64,000 bases of DNA from G963677445 sp963678275 (GTDB lineage Bacteria; Bacteroidota; Ignavibacteria; Ignavibacteriales; Melioribacteraceae), in NCBI GenBank assembly GCA_963678275.1, contig OY782765.1, positions 5,332,001 through 5,396,000 on the forward strand, read 5' to 3'. Under the pieces are notes generated by a model. The model was not told the origin of the DNA and made no database searches. It saw only the letters and a list, made by a program, of their open reading frames with translations. Position 1 is the first letter of the stretch. Each line of letters begins with the position of its first letter. Shown one piece after another: positions 33,317 through 42,389 of this stretch. A program made the position numbers and the translations under genes.

Positions 33317-33347
33317 AAGGGCGCCGGTTTTGGCGCCCTTTTTTTTT
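33317..33347 (+). terminator. Intrinsic terminator after the octaheme cytochrome
   Basis: 9-bp stem AAGGGCGCC (33317-33325) / GGCGCCCTT (33332-33340) with a 6-base loop, followed by an uninterrupted T run to 33347. A textbook rho-independent terminator 26 bases after the stop codon. Confidence 0.93.
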
Positions 33348-33593
33348 ATTAATATCCCATTATCAATAAAGCTAAACTGCCATCTTTGAAATGCGATAAT
33401 ATATCATCGGGATAAATGCGCTTAACCTGACCGGATAAATATGGCTTTAGTTTACCCAAAAAAATTATATGTGGTTTGATGTTCTTTTGTCGGGATTCCT
33501 GATTCCATTAAAAGGTCGGATTTAATTCAAAAAGGATATTTTTACCACGGAATTACTGCGCCTTCAATTTTTAAATAAACAAAGGAGTTCTAT

Positions 33594-34001
33594 ATGTCAA
33601 TGTTAGTCTGGAATAACAATATGAGTGTTAAAATTGCTGAGATCGACAAACAGCATAAAAAGCTCGTGGAAATGATTAATTCCCTGAGCGACGCGATGAA
33701 AAGCGGAATAGGGAAGGATGTAATTGGTAAAATAATAAATGATCTTGCCGACTACGCGGAATATCATTTTGAAACGGAAGAAAAGTATTTTGCCAAATAC
33801 AATTATCCCCAGGCTGAAGAACATATAAAAGAACACACTGATTTTGTTAAAAAGGTTCTCGACTTTAAAACCCAGTTCGATTCCGGCCGGCTTTCACTTT
33901 CTGTACAGGTAATAAATTTTCTTAGCACCTGGCTGAGAGGACATATAATGGGAGTGGATAAACAATATTCAGCCTTTTTGAATGAAAAAGGATTGCGATA
34001 A
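33594..34001 (+). CDS. Bacteriohemerythrin 1
   Basis: 135 residues, single-domain hemerythrin. The di-iron ligands are in place: His in IDKQHKKL (about 21), HFETEEKYF (His and Glu, about 57-61), HIKEH (about 76-80) and HIMGVD (His and Asp, about 116-121). It binds O2 reversibly in the cytoplasm and may store, sense or remove oxygen for the anaerobic enzymes nearby. AAGGAGTTCTATATG gives a strong start. It is a paralogue of the gene at 34251. Confidence 0.93.
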   Translation: MSMLVWNNNMSVKIAEIDKQHKKLVEMINSLSDAMKSGIGKDVIGKIINDLADYAEYHFETEEKYFAKYNYPQAEEHIKEHTDFVKKVLDFKTQFDSGRLSLSVQVINFLSTWLRGHIMGVDKQYSAFLNEKGLR

Positions 34002-34250
34002 AAATTTATCGGAATCGGCGCAATTTAAAACCTGAAAAACCTTAATAGTTATTCTGTGATAAATTTAGGGAAATAGTTATAAGACTTTAAAAAAATATCG
34101 AGGATTAGCGCCATTCCAAAACAAATAATAATTTCAGTCGATTTTTTCAGTAATCAATCGGATTGTGGTGAATTTTGCAGAAGCAATTTACGTTAGGATG
34201 GTAGTGGGAGATTTCATTACAAGTTTTGAAAATTTATTAAGGAGTTCGAT

Positions 34251-34658
34251 ATGCCTGCAATAACATGGAATGATAAGATGAGTGTGAATGTCGCGGAGAT
34301 TGACAGACAGCATAAGAAACTGATTGACATAATCAATAGTCTCGGTGACGCGATGAAAAGCGGGAAGGGTAAGGATGTGATCGGGAAAATAATTAAACAA
34401 CTTGCTGATTATACTGTATATCATTTCGGACATGAAGAGAAACTTTTCGAAAAATATAATTATCCTGAAACAAAAGCCCATCTCGCAAAACATAAAGAAT
34501 TTGTCGATAAGCTAAATGACTGGCAAAAACAACTTGAAACAGGCAAGCTCGCTCTTTCTGTTCAGGTGATCAATTATCTCAGCGGCTGGCTGAGGGAACA
34601 TATCATGGGAACGGACCAAAAATATTCAGGATTTTTAAATGAAAAAGGAGTTGCCTGA
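34251..34658 (+). CDS. Bacteriohemerythrin 2
   Basis: 135 residues, same length as and highly similar to the neighbour at 33594, including the ribosome-binding site (AAGGAGTTCGATATG). Ligands are IDRQHKKL, HFGHEEKLF, HLAKH and HIMGTD. The second block has an extra His (HFGHEE instead of HFETEE). The pair arose by tandem duplication; each has its own 250- to 300-base leader, so they are probably separate transcripts. Confidence 0.93.
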   Translation: MPAITWNDKMSVNVAEIDRQHKKLIDIINSLGDAMKSGKGKDVIGKIIKQLADYTVYHFGHEEKLFEKYNYPETKAHLAKHKEFVDKLNDWQKQLETGKLALSVQVINYLSGWLREHIMGTDQKYSGFLNEKGVA

Positions 34659-34818
34659 TAATGGTAACCGGAATTTAATAAGGAAGAATTTAGCCCGGAT
34701 ATCTTTTTATATTTATTATTAGATATTTTATAGTTATTTTGGAATAGCAGATTGGGAGATTTTACTGCCCGGCTATGACTGGTGGAAAAGCTATTAATTT
34801 ATACCCGAACAAAACAAT

Positions 34819-35646
34819 ATGGTCTCATTAATTCATATACTAAGCACACTTCTGATTATTTTTTATATTTTAACATTTACCGCCTATACGTGGGATTTCT
34901 ATAAAGAAGAAAGTACATTATTATCGAATTCCAAAAGAATATTTCTTTTTATTACAATTTGTGTCCATCTGCTATATATAATAGCGCACACCATTGAGTT
35001 TAATCACGCGCCAATTACAAATAAGTTTGAAATTTTTACAGTTCTTGCCTTCTCAATAAGTTTCTGTTATTTTTTAATTGAACTGATCACAGATATCAGA
35101 GGCACAGGCTCGTTTATTATCTTTTTTTCAGTGATCTTTCAATTGATATCTTCAATTTTTATTACAGATTCTTATGAAGTCCAGGAGGTTTTAAGAAACA
35201 GGCTGCTTGGTGTGCATGTTATAAGCGCTTTGCTTGGTTATGCCGGTTTTACTGTTTCAGCCGTTTATGGTGTGTTGTTCCTGACTTTATACAAGAGAAT
35301 AAAGCTTAATAAATTCGGTCTTGTATTTGAACGACTCCCGAGTCTGGAAACCCTTGAAAAAATGAGTTTTTATGCTCTTGTCTGCGGATTTATTATGCTT
35401 TCAGTGGCAATATTAATCGGTTTCGCCTGGCTTCCTTCCGCTTTCCCCGATATTAGTTATCTCGATCCCAAACTTGTTTCTTCCGGTGTTGTCTGGGTAA
35501 TTTATCTCCTGGGAATAGCGGCAAAAGTGATGGGCAAATGGTATGGAAAGAAGGTTATAATATTTTCTATTACCGGATTTATAATCGCCATATTTTCCAT
35601 GATGTTTGTAAATATTTTCGCAAGCAGTTTTCACACATTTTATTGA
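34819..35646 (+). CDS. hemX: HemX/CcsA-like cytochrome c assembly membrane protein
   Basis: 275 residues with eight predicted membrane helices. The core LGVHVISALLGYAGFTVSAV matches the cytochrome c assembly (CcsA/CcmF/HemX) family. I see no tryptophan-rich WWD loop, so the HemX role, which affects the stability of glutamyl-tRNA reductase, is favoured over heme ligation. Position directly before hemA (12 bases) is as in the hemAXCDBL clusters of Firmicutes. A part in cytochrome c maturation stays possible given the upstream cytochromes. Confidence 0.75.
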   Translation: MVSLIHILSTLLIIFYILTFTAYTWDFYKEESTLLSNSKRIFLFITICVHLLYIIAHTIEFNHAPITNKFEIFTVLAFSISFCYFLIELITDIRGTGSFIIFFSVIFQLISSIFITDSYEVQEVLRNRLLGVHVISALLGYAGFTVSAVYGVLFLTLYKRIKLNKFGLVFERLPSLETLEKMSFYALVCGFIMLSVAILIGFAWLPSAFPDISYLDPKLVSSGVVWVIYLLGIAAKVMGKWYGKKVIIFSITGFIIAIFSMMFVNIFASSFHTFY

Positions 35647-35658
35647 AATAATTTCGAA

Positions 35659-36945
35659 ATGAACCTAATAGGAATTTCTATAAATCACAGAACTTCTCCC
35701 ATTGAAATGAGAGAAGCTCTCCATCTGAGTAAAAATGAAATCACTGAACTGATACCACTTCTTCAGGAAAAAGTGTTGAACTGCGGTTTTATTCTTTCCA
35801 CATGCAACAGAACAGAATTATTTGGTTTCAGCAGGAACCAGATGCTCGATTTTCTCCCTTTATTCAAACTTCTGACTGAATTTAAACCGGTGGAAAATAT
35901 TTCGGTAAGCAATTTTGTTCCCTATTATTCATGCAGCGCGGTAAAACATATTTTTAGCGTCGCTTCGGGAATTGATTCACTGGTATTGGGAGACAGTCAG
36001 ATTCTGGGACAGGTTAAGGAATCATTTGAGGTTGCCGAAGATATGAAATTTACCTGTCCGGTTCTCAGGCGTATATTTGATACAACCCTGAAGGTTGGCA
36101 AAAGAGCTATCCGCGAAACGGCGCTTGGTGAAGGAGCTGTAACAGTAAGTTACGCGGCGGTTCAGGTAGTTGAAAAAATATTTTCAAGTCTTCAGAAAAA
36201 AAAGGGACTGATTATCGGAGCGGGTGAAACCGGCGAACTCGCGGCAGTTCATATGCGTGATAAAGGAATTGGAAGTTTAACAATTTGCAACAGAACAATT
36301 GAAAAAGCGGAAAGACTGGCCCAGAAAGTGAAGGGTGAAATCCTTCCTTTTGAGAATTTAATTGAAAATTTGCATAAATTTGATGTTATTATAAGCGCCA
36401 CAAGCGCGCCATCGCTGATAATTTCCTTCGAAAATGTTAAAGAGATGATGAAAAAGAGGAGAGGTTCTCCTTCTGTTATGATGGATATCGCTATACCGCG
36501 GGATATTGACCCCATGGCAAGGGAGCTTGAAAATGTGTTTTATCATGACATGGATTCTCTGCAGATAATTGTTAATCAGAACCTGAAAAAGAGGGAAAAA
36601 GAAATTCCTAAAGTTGAAAAAATGCTGATGGAGGAGATGGTAAGCTTTTTCAACTGGTATAATACACTCGAAGTAGTTCCGGTAATTAAACAGATGAGAG
36701 AGTTTTTTGAAGAGATTGGTGAGGATGAATTAAGAAAAATAAAACCTAAAGTAACTGAGGATGATTATCAAAAGATTGAAAATATGACCCGGCGTATGAT
36801 CGGAAGGCTTTTGCACAATCCGACATTCCGGCTCAAGAACATCGCGGGAACAGGCAACAATCCCGAGGATGTTTCTTCCTATGCCATGATGGCCCGGGAA
36901 TTATTTATTTCTGAAAATGACAATGAACAAAAATATGAAGAATAA
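35659..36945 (+). CDS. hemA: Glutamyl-tRNA reductase
   Basis: 428 residues, full length. The catalytic Cys49 is in FILSTCNRTELFG, with the N-terminal GISINHRTSPIEMRE block, then GAGETGELAAVHM of the NADPH domain and a C-terminal dimerisation helix. It reduces glutamyl-tRNA to glutamate-1-semialdehyde, the first step of C5-pathway heme synthesis. hemL and hemB, needed for the next two steps, are not in the window. Overlaps hemC by 29 bases. Confidence 0.95.
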   Translation: MNLIGISINHRTSPIEMREALHLSKNEITELIPLLQEKVLNCGFILSTCNRTELFGFSRNQMLDFLPLFKLLTEFKPVENISVSNFVPYYSCSAVKHIFSVASGIDSLVLGDSQILGQVKESFEVAEDMKFTCPVLRRIFDTTLKVGKRAIRETALGEGAVTVSYAAVQVVEKIFSSLQKKKGLIIGAGETGELAAVHMRDKGIGSLTICNRTIEKAERLAQKVKGEILPFENLIENLHKFDVIISATSAPSLIISFENVKEMMKKRRGSPSVMMDIAIPRDIDPMARELENVFYHDMDSLQIIVNQNLKKREKEIPKVEKMLMEEMVSFFNWYNTLEVVPVIKQMREFFEEIGEDELRKIKPKVTEDDYQKIENMTRRMIGRLLHNPTFRLKNIAGTGNNPEDVSSYAMMARELFISENDNEQKYEE

Positions 36946-37882
36946 ACTTATAATCGGAACACGGTCCAGCGATCTCGCTTTATGGCAGGCCGAATTTGTG
37001 AAAGGGGAACTGGAAAAACATAATCCCGGGCTGGAAGTTGAACTGAAACTTGTAAAAACCAAAGGGGATAAGATCCTTGACGTTGCCCTGTCAAAAATCG
37101 GGGATAAAGGATTATTTACCAAAGAGCTTGAAATTGCGCTGATCAATGATGAAATTGATATAGCCGTTCACAGCCTCAAAGATCTGCAGACAGAAATTCC
37201 GGAGGGGCTGAAGCTGGCCTGCATTACCAGCCGTCATCCGGTTGAGGATGTTTTGATAGCCCGTGAGAAAGGTGTTTCGGTCTTCGATCTTCCGGAAGGC
37301 TGCACTGTCGCGACAGGTTCGCTTAGAAGAAGATGTCAGCTTAAACATCTGAGACCGGATATCAATATTGTGGAATTAAGAGGCAATGTGCCTACGAGGA
37401 TAAGAAAATTTGAAGAATCGGACTGGGCCGCGATAATTTTAGCGAGAGCCGGAGTTGAAAGATTGAAGCTTGAAGATAAAATATCATCTGTCATAAGTGT
37501 CGAAGAATTTGTGCCCGCTGTCGGGCAGGGAGCTCTGGGCATAGAAATAAAAGATGGAAATGAGGCGGCGGAAGATGCGTTAAAACCATTAAATGATATG
37601 GATACATGGTATTCGGTAACAGCCGAAAGAGCGTTGCTGAAACGCCTCGAAGGAGGCTGCCAGATACCTATCGGAGCGCGTGCCGAAGTAAAAGCTAACG
37701 GCCTTTATCTTGACGCGATAGTCGGATCCATTGATGGAACGGTTACATACCGAAAAAAAATCCGGTACAGTAAAAGAAAAGCTGAAGAAGCCGGGATAAA
37801 ACTTGCCGAGGACCTTCTTGAAGCCGGGGCAGGTGAAGTGCTCGATCAAATAAGAAATGATGGGAATATAAAGGGTGAATAA
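36917..37882 (+). CDS. hemC: Porphobilinogen deaminase (hydroxymethylbilane synthase)
   Basis: Up to 321 residues. Characteristic blocks are IGTRSSDLALWQAEFV, IAVHSLKDLQT and LRGNVPTRIRKF; the dipyrromethane cofactor attaches to Cys248 in LEGGCQIPIGA. It polymerises four porphobilinogens into hydroxymethylbilane. The annotated ATG lies inside hemA; ATG 36923 or ATG 36935 (Met7, just before KNKLIIGTRSS) are also possible starts. Overlap with hemA suggests coupling. Confidence 0.95.
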   Translation: MTMNKNMKNKLIIGTRSSDLALWQAEFVKGELEKHNPGLEVELKLVKTKGDKILDVALSKIGDKGLFTKELEIALINDEIDIAVHSLKDLQTEIPEGLKLACITSRHPVEDVLIAREKGVSVFDLPEGCTVATGSLRRRCQLKHLRPDINIVELRGNVPTRIRKFEESDWAAIILARAGVERLKLEDKISSVISVEEFVPAVGQGALGIEIKDGNEAAEDALKPLNDMDTWYSVTAERALLKRLEGGCQIPIGARAEVKANGLYLDAIVGSIDGTVTYRKKIRYSKRKAEEAGIKLAEDLLEAGAGEVLDQIRNDGNIKGE

Positions 37883-37883
37883 T

Positions 37884-38660
37884 TTGAAAAGTATATTGAT
37901 TACAAGAAAAATCAGGGGCGTAGAAGATTATGCCCGTAAATTAAGCGCCAGGAAAATTGATATAATTGGTTTCCCGGCTATCAAAATATTGGCATCGGAA
38001 GATTACGGGCCCCTTGATGAAGCTATTGAAAATATTGCCGATTACAGCGCGATAGTTTTTTCTTCGGTAAACGCCGCTTTCCATTTTATGGACAGGGTCG
38101 AAAATCTTAATAAAATTATTGATTACCGAAGGCTTCTGATCGCCGCGACCGGGGAAAAAACTGCCGAGTTTTTACATAAAAGGGGAATGAGAGTAAATAT
38201 TGTGCCGGAGGTATACACCGGTGAAGGAGTATTTCGCAAACTCAGTGAACAGGAACTTGAAGGGAAGAAGATATTAATACCCTCATCCTCAATTTCCCGT
38301 GACAGGCTGCCAAAATTATTACGCGACGCCGGAGCAGAAGTTAATGTTGTTGAAGCCTATAGAACTGTAACAACTCCTCCGAAGGAACTCGCGTCCGAAA
38401 TAAAGCAGGTTAAAGATAATAAGCCTGGTATATTTTTATTCACAAGTCCTTCAAATTTTAGCGGATTTGTTGAACTCCTCGGTATCAAAGATGTCGGGGA
38501 ATATTTTTCGGGCGCCCTTGTAACAGCGATTGGCTCAACTACAAAAGCGGCCATTAAACGGAAAGGAATTGAAGTTGATCTGGTTCCTGAAACTTTTACA
38601 GTTAAATCGGCTGTTGAAAAGATACTTGAATCGAATCTTAGTGTATTGGAGACAAATTGA
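37884..38660 (+). CDS. hemD: Uroporphyrinogen-III synthase
   Basis: About 258 residues. Weakly conserved family, but SILITRKIRGVEDYARKLS at the start, IVFSSVNAAFHFM, LIPSSSISRDRLPKLLRDAGAEV-type phrasing and FLFTSPSNFSGFVE are typical, and the position between hemC and hemE is decisive. It cyclises hydroxymethylbilane with inversion of ring D. I take TTG 37884 because AAGG (37871-37874) is correctly spaced for it; a GTG at 37875, nearly touching that site, would overlap hemC and add three residues. Stop overlaps the hemE start (TTGA). Confidence 0.9.
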   Translation: MKSILITRKIRGVEDYARKLSARKIDIIGFPAIKILASEDYGPLDEAIENIADYSAIVFSSVNAAFHFMDRVENLNKIIDYRRLLIAATGEKTAEFLHKRGMRVNIVPEVYTGEGVFRKLSEQELEGKKILIPSSSISRDRLPKLLRDAGAEVNVVEAYRTVTTPPKELASEIKQVKDNKPGIFLFTSPSNFSGFVELLGIKDVGEYFSGALVTAIGSTTKAAIKRKGIEVDLVPETFTVKSAVEKILESNLSVLETN

Positions 38661-39715
38661 ATAAATTGAAAAATGATCTTTTCATCAGGGCATGTTTCGG
38701 AAAACCTGTTGAAAGAACACCTGTCTGGATTATGAGGCAGGCGGGTAGATACCTGCCGGAATACAGGGCGGTAAGAAAAAAAGCTGACTTTCTGACCATG
38801 TGTAAAACTCCCGAACTGGCAACCGAAGTCACACTTCAGCCGATAGACCTTATAGGGGTTGACGCTGCCATTATTTTTTCAGATATTCTTGTTATTCCCG
38901 AAGCTATGGGTATGAAGCTGGAGATGCATGAAGGAAGAGGACCGGTTTTCCCCGATCCTATAAGAAATGCGAATGATATAAAAAAACTTAAAGATATAAA
39001 TTCTGTTGATGATCTCGGGTACGTTCTCGACGCGGTTTCTCTTACCAGGAAAAATCTTAAAGGCCGTGTTCCCTTAATCGGATTCAGCGGTTCCCCCTGG
39101 ACCCTGCTTACATATATGGTGGAAGGGGGAGGATCAAAAAATTTCAGCCATGTAAAAAAACTGATCTACGGCAATCCTGAAACCGCTCATCTGCTGCTCG
39201 ATAAAATAACCAGGGCCGTAATTGAATACCTTAATGCCAAGATAGATGCGGGAGTGAACGCGGTTCAGATTTTTGACACCTGGGGCGGCATACTTTCTCA
39301 GCCCCGATTTGAAGAGTTTTCACTCCGTTATATGAAAAAAATAATTTCCGGTCTGAACCGTGAGGGAATTCCTGTTATTATGTTTGCGAAAGGGGTTCAT
39401 CACAGTATGGATAAACTGGCCTCTTCGGGCGCGGATGTACTCGGGCTCGACTGGACAATGGACCTGGGCATGGTTCGTTCGGTTGTCAACGGTAAAACTT
39501 CACTCCAGGGAAATCTCGATCCTACTGTTTTATACGCGAATCCTGATGTGATCAGGGAGCATGTGATAAGTGTGCTGGAATCATACGGTCCCGGTTCGGG
39601 ACATGTCTTTAACCTGGGCCATGGAATTCTGCCCGACATTCCGCCGGAACACGCTAAAGCGCTCGTTCAGGCGGTTAAAGAAGAAAGTAAACGCTTTCAT
39701 AATGAAAGGAAATAA
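38657..39715 (+). CDS. hemE: Uroporphyrinogen decarboxylase
   Basis: 352 residues. PVWIMRQAGRYLPEYR (about 19-34) contains the catalytic-site Arg residues; DAAIIFSDILVIPEAMG and FSGSPWTLLTYMVEG follow, and the C-terminus reads NLGHGILPDIPPEHAKALV. It converts uroporphyrinogen III to coproporphyrinogen III. Start is a TTG with GGAG at 38648-38651, translationally coupled to hemD by a TTGA overlap. hemN begins immediately after its stop. Confidence 0.95.
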   Translation: MNKLKNDLFIRACFGKPVERTPVWIMRQAGRYLPEYRAVRKKADFLTMCKTPELATEVTLQPIDLIGVDAAIIFSDILVIPEAMGMKLEMHEGRGPVFPDPIRNANDIKKLKDINSVDDLGYVLDAVSLTRKNLKGRVPLIGFSGSPWTLLTYMVEGGGSKNFSHVKKLIYGNPETAHLLLDKITRAVIEYLNAKIDAGVNAVQIFDTWGGILSQPRFEEFSLRYMKKIISGLNREGIPVIMFAKGVHHSMDKLASSGADVLGLDWTMDLGMVRSVVNGKTSLQGNLDPTVLYANPDVIREHVISVLESYGPGSGHVFNLGHGILPDIPPEHAKALVQAVKEESKRFHNERK

Positions 39716-41092
39716 ATGTTTGATATTGATCTTGATCTGATAAAAAAATATGATAAACCGGGACCGAGGTATACTAGTTATCCCACCGCTCCTCATTTTA
39801 ATGAGTCATTTACACCTGAAGATTACAAAAATGAAATATTGAAAACCAATGATGGAAAAAATCTCCCCGGTCTTTCACTTTATTATCATCTCCCCTTTTG
39901 CGACACTCTTTGTTATTTCTGCGGCTGCAATATGATCGTTACCCGCAACCGGGACAGAATAAAAACATACCTTGATTATCTGAAAAAAGAAATAGATATG
40001 CTCAGCGGACTGATTTCACCGGATCGTCTGGTTGAACAGCTTCACTGGGGAGGAGGCACCCCGACTCATCTTAACCCGGACGAAATAGCTGATCTGATTG
40101 GTTATATTAACAAAAAATTCAACTTTACCGGTGATGCCGAGGAGGGCTGCGAAATTGATCCGCGCGAACTTACACGCGCTCATCTCGAAGCGCTCAGGGA
40201 GGGTGGATTCAACCGTATAAGTATGGGTGTGCAGGACTTTAATCCTGATGTGCAGAAAGCGGTCAACAGAATTCAGCCGGAGGATATGACACGACAGGTG
40301 GTTCAGTGGGTAAGGGAGTTAAAATTCGACAGCATTAATCTTGACCTTATTTACGGACTTCCTTTACAAACTCTCGAAGAATTTGAGAAAAGTGTTGATA
40401 TTATTATTGATATATCACCCGACAGGATAGCGGTGTTTAATTATGCCCACGTTCCCTGGATGAAAAAACATCAGGCGATAATAAAGGAAGAGGAGCTTCC
40501 GAAACCTGAAGTAAAACTCGACATTCTTAAAATGACTATTGAGAAATTAACATCGGCGGGTTATGTGTTTATCGGGATGGATCATTTCTCCAAGCCGGGT
40601 GATGAACTTACAAAAGCTCTTGAGGCAAAAAAACTCTACAGGAATTTCCAGGGTTATTCCACGCATGCCGGCGCCGATCTTTACGCGATGGGAATTACCA
40701 GCATCAGTCAGCTTGACAGGGTTTACGCGCAGAATATTAAAAATGAGAAAGAATACTTCGCGGCTCTTGACCAGGGGATTTTGCCACTATCCAAAGGGTA
40801 TCTGCTCAATGATGACGATCTTCTGAGGAGATTTGTGATTACAAAAATAATGTGCGATTTTGAGCTCGATTTCGGCATGGTTGAGGAGAAGTTCGGAATA
40901 AATTTCAGGCAATATTTTTCATCTGGTCTTAAAAATCTAAAATCTTTTGAAGATGATAATCTGCTGAAACTTTCGGACAATGGTTTTTCGGTTTCTGAGA
41001 TGGGAAGATTACTCATTAGAAATATAGCTATGAATTTTGACGGATATATTGAGCGGAAGGAGGATTCGGGAAGATATTCCAGAACGGTGTGA
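39716..41092 (+). CDS. hemN: Oxygen-independent coproporphyrinogen III oxidase
   Basis: 458 residues. The radical-SAM cluster motif is CDTLCYFCGC (Cys62, Cys66, Cys69, with Cys71 typical of true HemN). GPRYTSYPTAPHF at the N-terminus and a SMGVQDFNPDVQKAVNRIQP block distinguish it from HemW. It decarboxylates two propionates to vinyls without oxygen, fitting an anaerobe. It starts directly at the end of hemE. Later enzymes (HemG/HemH or the coproheme route) are not present here. Confidence 0.95.
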   Translation: MFDIDLDLIKKYDKPGPRYTSYPTAPHFNESFTPEDYKNEILKTNDGKNLPGLSLYYHLPFCDTLCYFCGCNMIVTRNRDRIKTYLDYLKKEIDMLSGLISPDRLVEQLHWGGGTPTHLNPDEIADLIGYINKKFNFTGDAEEGCEIDPRELTRAHLEALREGGFNRISMGVQDFNPDVQKAVNRIQPEDMTRQVVQWVRELKFDSINLDLIYGLPLQTLEEFEKSVDIIIDISPDRIAVFNYAHVPWMKKHQAIIKEEELPKPEVKLDILKMTIEKLTSAGYVFIGMDHFSKPGDELTKALEAKKLYRNFQGYSTHAGADLYAMGITSISQLDRVYAQNIKNEKEYFAALDQGILPLSKGYLLNDDDLLRRFVITKIMCDFELDFGMVEEKFGINFRQYFSSGLKNLKSFEDDNLLKLSDNGFSVSEMGRLLIRNIAMNFDGYIERKEDSGRYSRTV

Positions 41093-41201
41093 ACAGGAAA
41101 ATGAAGTGATGTTTTAAGGCAGTCAGTATGATTTAACAATATCCGCATTGGTCATATAAAGAAGAATGTAATGTGCTTCAATAAAATAAAAGGAGAAAAA
41201 T

Positions 41202-41423
41202 ATGGCTGATTGTGAATGTTTAAGAGGATGTCCTTTTTTTAATGACAAAATGAAACCACAGGAAGGGCTGGGCGCGATAATTAAAAGAAAATACTGCCTG
41301 GGGGATAATTCAAAATGCGCTCGTTTTATGATATTTAAAAAAATGGGAAAACCTGCCGTGCCTGCTGATCTTTATCCGAATATGGTTGACAGGGCGCAGA
41401 AGATTATAAACGGTGAAATTTAG
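41202..41423 (+). CDS. Small Cys-rich conserved protein
   Basis: 73 residues, family name not recognised. Five cysteines: ECLRGCPFF near the N-terminus and YCLGDNSKCARF in the middle. The spacing suggests an Fe-S cluster or other metal site. KMGKPAVPADLYPNMVDRA at the C-terminus looks helical. No signal peptide, so cytoplasmic. AGGAG precedes the ATG. It follows hemN by about 110 bases and may be transcribed with the heme genes. Function unknown. Confidence 0.72.
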   Translation: MADCECLRGCPFFNDKMKPQEGLGAIIKRKYCLGDNSKCARFMIFKKMGKPAVPADLYPNMVDRAQKIINGEI

Positions 41424-41640
41424 AGGGCGTAACGAATTGATTTTCGGATTGGCTGGTTTCGACAAATTCGGTTATAAATTGTCTATTCAAATTAATTAGC
41501 CTCTCTAATAATTCACCTAAATGTTCGAAAAACAAATTGTGTGACCATCTACTATATTACCAATTATTTTTCAGCGCCAGTATTCTTTATGCTGGTTAAA
41601 TTAAATTGTTAATGAAAATAACTGATTCTGGTGAGCTCAA

Positions 41641-42369
41641 ATGAAAGAAAAAAAATCCGGATGCCTTCAACTAATAATAATTGCATTCGCGATAATTGGC
41701 GCATTTGCCGCTTTTTATATGATGTTTAAATTTATTAGCTGGTCCGATGATTCCGGGATACCGGTAAACACTGAAGAGGTAAATGCTGAAAACCCGGGAA
41801 AAAGAGAATTATCGGTAAATATGTTTATAGATAATCCTGAAAAGATATACAATAGCGATATAATGCTATTCCGCGTAAAATATGATTTGCCAGCGGAAAA
41901 ATCCCGATCAATTTATTCGGATGGTGTGAGATATCACTCTGGAAATATCATATTTTATTCAAAAAATGAAGATAAATGGTCTCTTCTTTTTGATAAACCG
42001 GTAATAATTAATTATATCAATTTTCCACAGGAGAGAAAAGATTCTCTACAGGATTTTATTCTTTATTACGGAATCGTATCTGATACTGATAAAGATGGAT
42101 ATTTAAGGGATGGAGATAATAATGTTGTTTTTATCAGTGATACAGATGGTTCCGGGTTACAGCAAATAACACCCGATTCATTGAATTATACCGATATTGA
42201 AATTTCATACGATTACAAGGATATGTATATATCACTGAAAGGGAAAAAGGATGAACGATTTCTGATGTGGTTCGACCTGGGAAACAGAGAAATTATCCAT
42301 AATAATACACTTGATTCCCTATTGGAAAAATCAAAAATGATTATGCGTAATCTAAATCAACAAAAATAA
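41641..42369 (+). CDS. Membrane-anchored hypothetical protein
   Basis: 242 residues. One membrane helix near the N-terminus (about 9-32: LQLIIIAFAIIGAFAAFYMM) with a short charged head, so the rest is probably periplasmic. The body contains SDTDKDGYLRDGDNN and SDTDGSGLQQIT, loop patterns of calcium-binding or beta-propeller (TolB-like) proteins, followed by a DIEISYDYKDMYISL beta region. No enzyme motif. It sits 20 bases before the next secreted protein and is likely co-transcribed with it. Confidence 0.65.
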   Translation: MKEKKSGCLQLIIIAFAIIGAFAAFYMMFKFISWSDDSGIPVNTEEVNAENPGKRELSVNMFIDNPEKIYNSDIMLFRVKYDLPAEKSRSIYSDGVRYHSGNIIFYSKNEDKWSLLFDKPVIINYINFPQERKDSLQDFILYYGIVSDTDKDGYLRDGDNNVVFISDTDGSGLQQITPDSLNYTDIEISYDYKDMYISLKGKKDERFLMWFDLGNREIIHNNTLDSLLEKSKMIMRNLNQQK

Positions 42370-42389
42370 TTGTTAAAAAGGATGTTATA

